Made by a program: the position numbers and the translations under genes. A stretch of 64,000 nt of DNA from assembly GCF_025060895.1 (NCBI RefSeq), contig NZ_JANZKV010000042.1, forward strand, positions 124,001 to 188,000, given 5' to 3'. The notes below the pieces were generated by a model. It searched no databases. It worked only from the letters and a program-made list of their open reading frames with translations, and was not told the origin of the DNA. Positions 62,036-64,000 of the stretch are shown here, piece by piece. Origin of the DNA: Stieleria sedimenti. GTDB taxonomy: Bacteria > Planctomycetota > Planctomycetia > Pirellulales > Pirellulaceae. Numbering within the stretch: position 1 is the stretch's first letter; every line of letters starts with the position of its first letter.

Positions 62036-62050
62036 CCTGCCGGGGGAGCT
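62036..62050 (+). other. Right attachment-site candidate
   Basis: CCTGCCGGGGGAGCT, identical to 44484-44498, followed by TTTTTAG. The preceding CGCAGTTGTTCAGCC could be a degraded T-arm. Confidence 0.5.
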
Positions 62051-62057
62051 TTTTAGT

Positions 62058-62095
62058 TCAGACGCAACTTTTCCTTGCGTCTGACCTGATTTTTT
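62058..62095 (+). terminator. Rho-independent terminator
   Basis: TCAGACGCAA, loop CTTTTCC, TTGCGTCTGA, five bases, then a run of T. Perfect ten-base stem on the plus strand just beyond the right attachment candidate. Confidence 0.8.
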
Positions 62096-62240
62096 GAAGG
62101 CATTCCGCACTTTTTATGAGTTGCGTTGAGGGCCATCTTGACGCCACAGAATTGTCGTGATGTCCGGCTAGCGGCTGCCCTACCTGGCGGTTTGGCAAGC
62201 TGACGTTCTCTGACTTCCAACTTCGGTTACAATTCAGGGC

Positions 62241-62495
62241 ATGCCCACTACAGACACGAGCAATCGAATCACCGACCCACGCGACGACGAAGATTCGTGG
62301 CGGGAATGGTACCGGTTGACACCGCTGGAACGCTGGCGCGAGTCGACGAAACTATGGCAGTTTTACTTGCAGGTAGGTGGCTCGCTTGATCCCGAACCCG
62401 ATCCACAAAGTCCTTTCGACGCTTTCCTCCCACGAGGTAAAGCACCTGCTTATGGGCGGTCAAGCATGCGTGTTCTACGGCGCAGCCGAGTTTAG
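62241..62495 (+). CDS. Small protein overlapping the nucleotidyltransferase gene
   Basis: An 84-residue acidic protein: DSWREWYRLTPLERWRESTK, LWQFYLQVGGSLDPEPDPQS, ending in a basic AYGRSSMRVLRRSRV. The last 40 codons overlap the next gene in another frame. The WYRLTPLERW...GGSLDPEPD pattern is, to my memory, a recurrent partner of MNT-like nucleotidyltransferases. The antitoxin-like or partner role is inference. Confidence 0.6.
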   Translation: MPTTDTSNRITDPRDDEDSWREWYRLTPLERWRESTKLWQFYLQVGGSLDPEPDPQSPFDAFLPRGKAPAYGRSSMRVLRRSRV

Positions 62496-63147
62496 CCGCG
62501 ATTGCGATATCGTCGTTTTGGCGGAACCCTCCAATTTTGATCGCCTCTCTGCGGCTCTCGATGAGCTGCTGGCAGACTGCATTGCGGTCCCGCCAAAGGA
62601 CTGGAAGTATCTTGATCGAGGCCACGCCATCCACTTTCGTTGCAAGCACCCTGATGCTTTAGACATTCGCTTGGACGTGATGACCAAAATGCGAGGTTGT
62701 GATGCGTTCGCTGAATTGTGGGATCGGCGAACGACCCTGGAAGATGCGGACGGAACCGTGTTTCAGCTGCTCGGGATCGAAGATTTGATTCGAGCCAAGA
62801 AGACACAGCGAGACAAAGACTGGCCGATGATTCAGCGCCTCGTCGACGCTCACTATGAAGAATTTCGCGAGGCGCCCAACGAGGATCGCGTTCGGTTTTG
62901 GTTGCGAGAGTCTCGAACACCGGAAGTTCTTATTCGCGTGGGTGCAGAGAACTTTGAAATCATTCAGCAAGAAGCAAAACAACGCCCACTTCTGGCAGAA
63001 GCAATGGCTGCGAGTAAAACTGCAATACGACAAGAACTTGAGAAAGAGCAGGCTCGCGAAAAAGAAGCAGATCAGGCTTACTGGAATCCACTCAAGCGAG
63101 AACTCGAACAGCTCCGTCGTGAGCGAAACCGCAAGACTGATCCCTGA
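62377..63147 (+). CDS. MNT-type nucleotidyltransferase-fold protein
   Basis: A 256-residue protein from GTG 62377. It has a minimal nucleotidyltransferase core: VKHLLMGGQACVFYGAAEFS, RDCDIVVLAEPSNF (metal-binding Asp pair in DCD), HAIHFRC and DIRLDVM (third Asp). The middle has FQLLGIEDLIRAKKTQRDKD, typical of AbiEii/DUF6036-like families. The C-terminal 60 residues are a charged helix. Such enzymes often work in toxin-antitoxin or abortive-infection pairs with the small upstream protein (family knowledge plus inference). Confidence 0.78.
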   Translation: MARLIPNPIHKVLSTLSSHEVKHLLMGGQACVFYGAAEFSRDCDIVVLAEPSNFDRLSAALDELLADCIAVPPKDWKYLDRGHAIHFRCKHPDALDIRLDVMTKMRGCDAFAELWDRRTTLEDADGTVFQLLGIEDLIRAKKTQRDKDWPMIQRLVDAHYEEFREAPNEDRVRFWLRESRTPEVLIRVGAENFEIIQQEAKQRPLLAEAMAASKTAIRQELEKEQAREKEADQAYWNPLKRELEQLRRERNRKTDP

Positions 63148-63150
63148 CTA

Positions 63151-63718
63151 GAATGCGTTCGCCCCGGGTTTTTCGATAAAAACGGTGGCGGACGGACACA
63201 AAAAAAGTTGCGTTGGGCGTCGTTTCGGGGAGCTTTTTGAAAAACTACGGAACGAAGTACCGTCCAGTTAACGCCTGCGGCCTGAATCGGCCCGCGGGCG
63301 TTTCTCGTTTCGACCCCAATTTTCGCGGCGTCACGCCACTTCTCTCCGGCCACCCACCTCTCGCGCGTCCGCGATGATGCATCTCTTAGACAAGCGTGAA
63401 ACCGAAGATCGCGCTCGAATCCCCGCCGAGACCGCCAAAACATCTCACTCTCTCTGTATCACACGCCCAACCAGGTTAACGCCCGATCTCTCTTCGATGC
63501 ACCGGGCCAACCTGTTCGCCGGTGCTCACGCAAACCTCTCCCCAACTCAGCCGAGAGACTCGCGAGAGACCCCACGAGATTCCACGATCACCGCTCCGTC
63601 GTGAAGACATTTGGAGATAAACCTTGGCAAGTGAGAGATCATTGAGAGAGGCGATTCTGGCCTGCATCGCGATTCTCTGGGGTCGAACCACCTGGTTCGT
63701 CACGGTGTCTTGGCCGGC
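63151..63718. other. Intergenic region without supported gene
   Basis: It contains an imperfect GC-rich hairpin (ACGCCTGCGGCC, six bases, GGCCCGCGGGCGT, near 63271-63302) followed by TTTCTC, a possible terminator for the nucleotidyltransferase gene. Short frames further right lack coding character. Confidence 0.5.
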
Positions 63719-64000
63719 ATGAGAATTACATCGATTCAACCTGAACTGATTCGGGAGATTTCATTCCTGAATGCTGGCCGAGGGCCGGGCGGTTTCTACC
63801 GAGATTCGCTGCCGGTGCACCGTGGGTTTGTGGATGCGCTACCGGAGGGAATGTCAGCGATCATCGCCACTGCTGATCTGCAAGGACGTGAGACATTCGA
63901 ATCGGCTGGCGGCAAACAACTTCGGCTTCTCGGTGAAGTTTTGCCGGCGATCCTTTGCGATGAGATTCTTCCAAATTTAGGCCTCGCCGACGGGAGGATT
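63719..64000 (+). CDS. Partial protein running off the window (possibly metallophosphoesterase-related)
   Basis: An ATG at 63719 opens a frame with no stop to the window edge, 94 codons: MRITSIQPELIREISFLNAG, RGPGGFYRDSLPVHRGFVDA, then MSAIIATADLQGRETFESAG and GEVLPAILCDEILPNLGLA. The sequence has clear protein character. IIATADLQGRE recalls the first metal-binding strand of calcineurin-like phosphoesterases, but the match is too short to assign. There is no strong ribosome binding site. Confidence 0.6.
   Translation, partial: MRITSIQPELIREISFLNAGRGPGGFYRDSLPVHRGFVDALPEGMSAIIATADLQGRETFESAGGKQLRLLGEVLPAILCDEILPNLGLADGRI

Larger units (their letters stand above)
44472..62050. mobile_element. 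Putative integrative element (about 17.6 kb)
   Basis: Bounded by the 15-bp direct repeat CCTGCCGGGGGAGCT (44484-44498 and 62036-62050). At the left is an integrase ending in the repeat. Inside are a primase-polymerase/AAA replication pair, HTH proteins, a type I restriction system, an unknown gene pair and an HNH nuclease. GTTACCACC pairs occur near both ends (about 44,600 and 61,970). The boundary is tentative because a 15-bp match alone could occur by chance in 64 kb. Confidence 0.55.

Noticed and set aside
61089-62084. A 331-codon plus-strand frame in the decayed region
   Set aside because: It overlaps other frames, spans a hairpin, an integrase tail remnant and the attachment candidate, and has no domain pattern.

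Overview
The window reads as a bacterial chromosome segment. The protein families (planctomycete-type integrase tail, exported metal-binding modules, Gly/Tyr/His-rich exported protein, MNT-type nucleotidyltransferase pair) and the frequent lack of strong ribosome binding sites suggest a Planctomycetota member near Rhodopirellula/Pirellulaceae. This is inferred from protein character only; no rRNA or complete tRNA is present.

Region A (about 1-35.3 kb) is a copper/heavy-metal resistance island. It holds an RND efflux system (CusB-like and CusA-like proteins, two TolC-like outer-membrane proteins), a Tat-exported multicopper oxidase, CsoR, a Spy/CpxP-like Met-rich protein, Cys-rich exported proteins, and three exported proteins built from one, two or four copies of a small Cys module (C-x26-CC-x2-C). 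It also holds an ECF sigma factor, a zf-HC2 anti-sigma factor and an unusual electron-transfer gene set: a flavin/2Fe-2S reductase fused to a membrane segment, a b-type membrane protein, a 7-heme cytochrome c and a ferric-reductase-like protein. The copper ATPase lies further right at 41.6-44.0 kb.

Two regulatory codes can be read directly. The first is a promoter motif GTGAAGGA-N15-CATCTAA with fixed 15-base spacing, found upstream of eight transcription units including the anti-sigma gene; I assign it to the ECF sigma factor. The second is a 17-bp palindrome ATACC-N7-GGTAT at four sites next to the copper export genes (both TolC regions, the Spy-like gene, copA/csp), which I assign to CsoR. 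The efflux genes are thus wired to CsoR and the periplasmic binding and redox genes to the ECF factor.

Region B (35.3-41.6 kb) carries arsC, a thiamine-binding-type protein and a candidate defence cluster: a large helical-repeat protein overlapping a PD-(D/E)XK nuclease, divergent from an unnamed frame plus an Mrr-like nuclease whose 3' end runs into copA. A C-terminal fragment of a second copA lies at 35.1 kb.

Region C (about 44.47-62.05 kb) looks like an integrative element. A tyrosine recombinase has its 3' end in a tRNA T-arm-like sequence, and 15 bases of that sequence recur at 62,036. Inside are a primase-polymerase/AAA replication module with small HTH proteins, a complete type I restriction-modification operon (hsdM, hsdS, hsdR), an overlapping pair of unknown genes, an HNH nuclease flanked by about 93-bp direct repeats, a nuclease remnant and an array of palindromes. 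The last part (60.4-62.2 kb) is decayed DNA.

Region D (62.2-64 kb) holds a small protein overlapping an MNT-type nucleotidyltransferase, and the 5' end of a gene that runs off the window.

Several genes are decayed: a ferric-reductase-like copy at 4.4 kb, glutamate dehydrogenase at 15.6 kb, copA at 35.1 kb, a four-helix copper-storage protein at 44.1 kb and a thermonuclease at 59.8 kb. A family of G-rich/C-rich hairpin repeats punctuates 1-35 kb and was not seen in region C.
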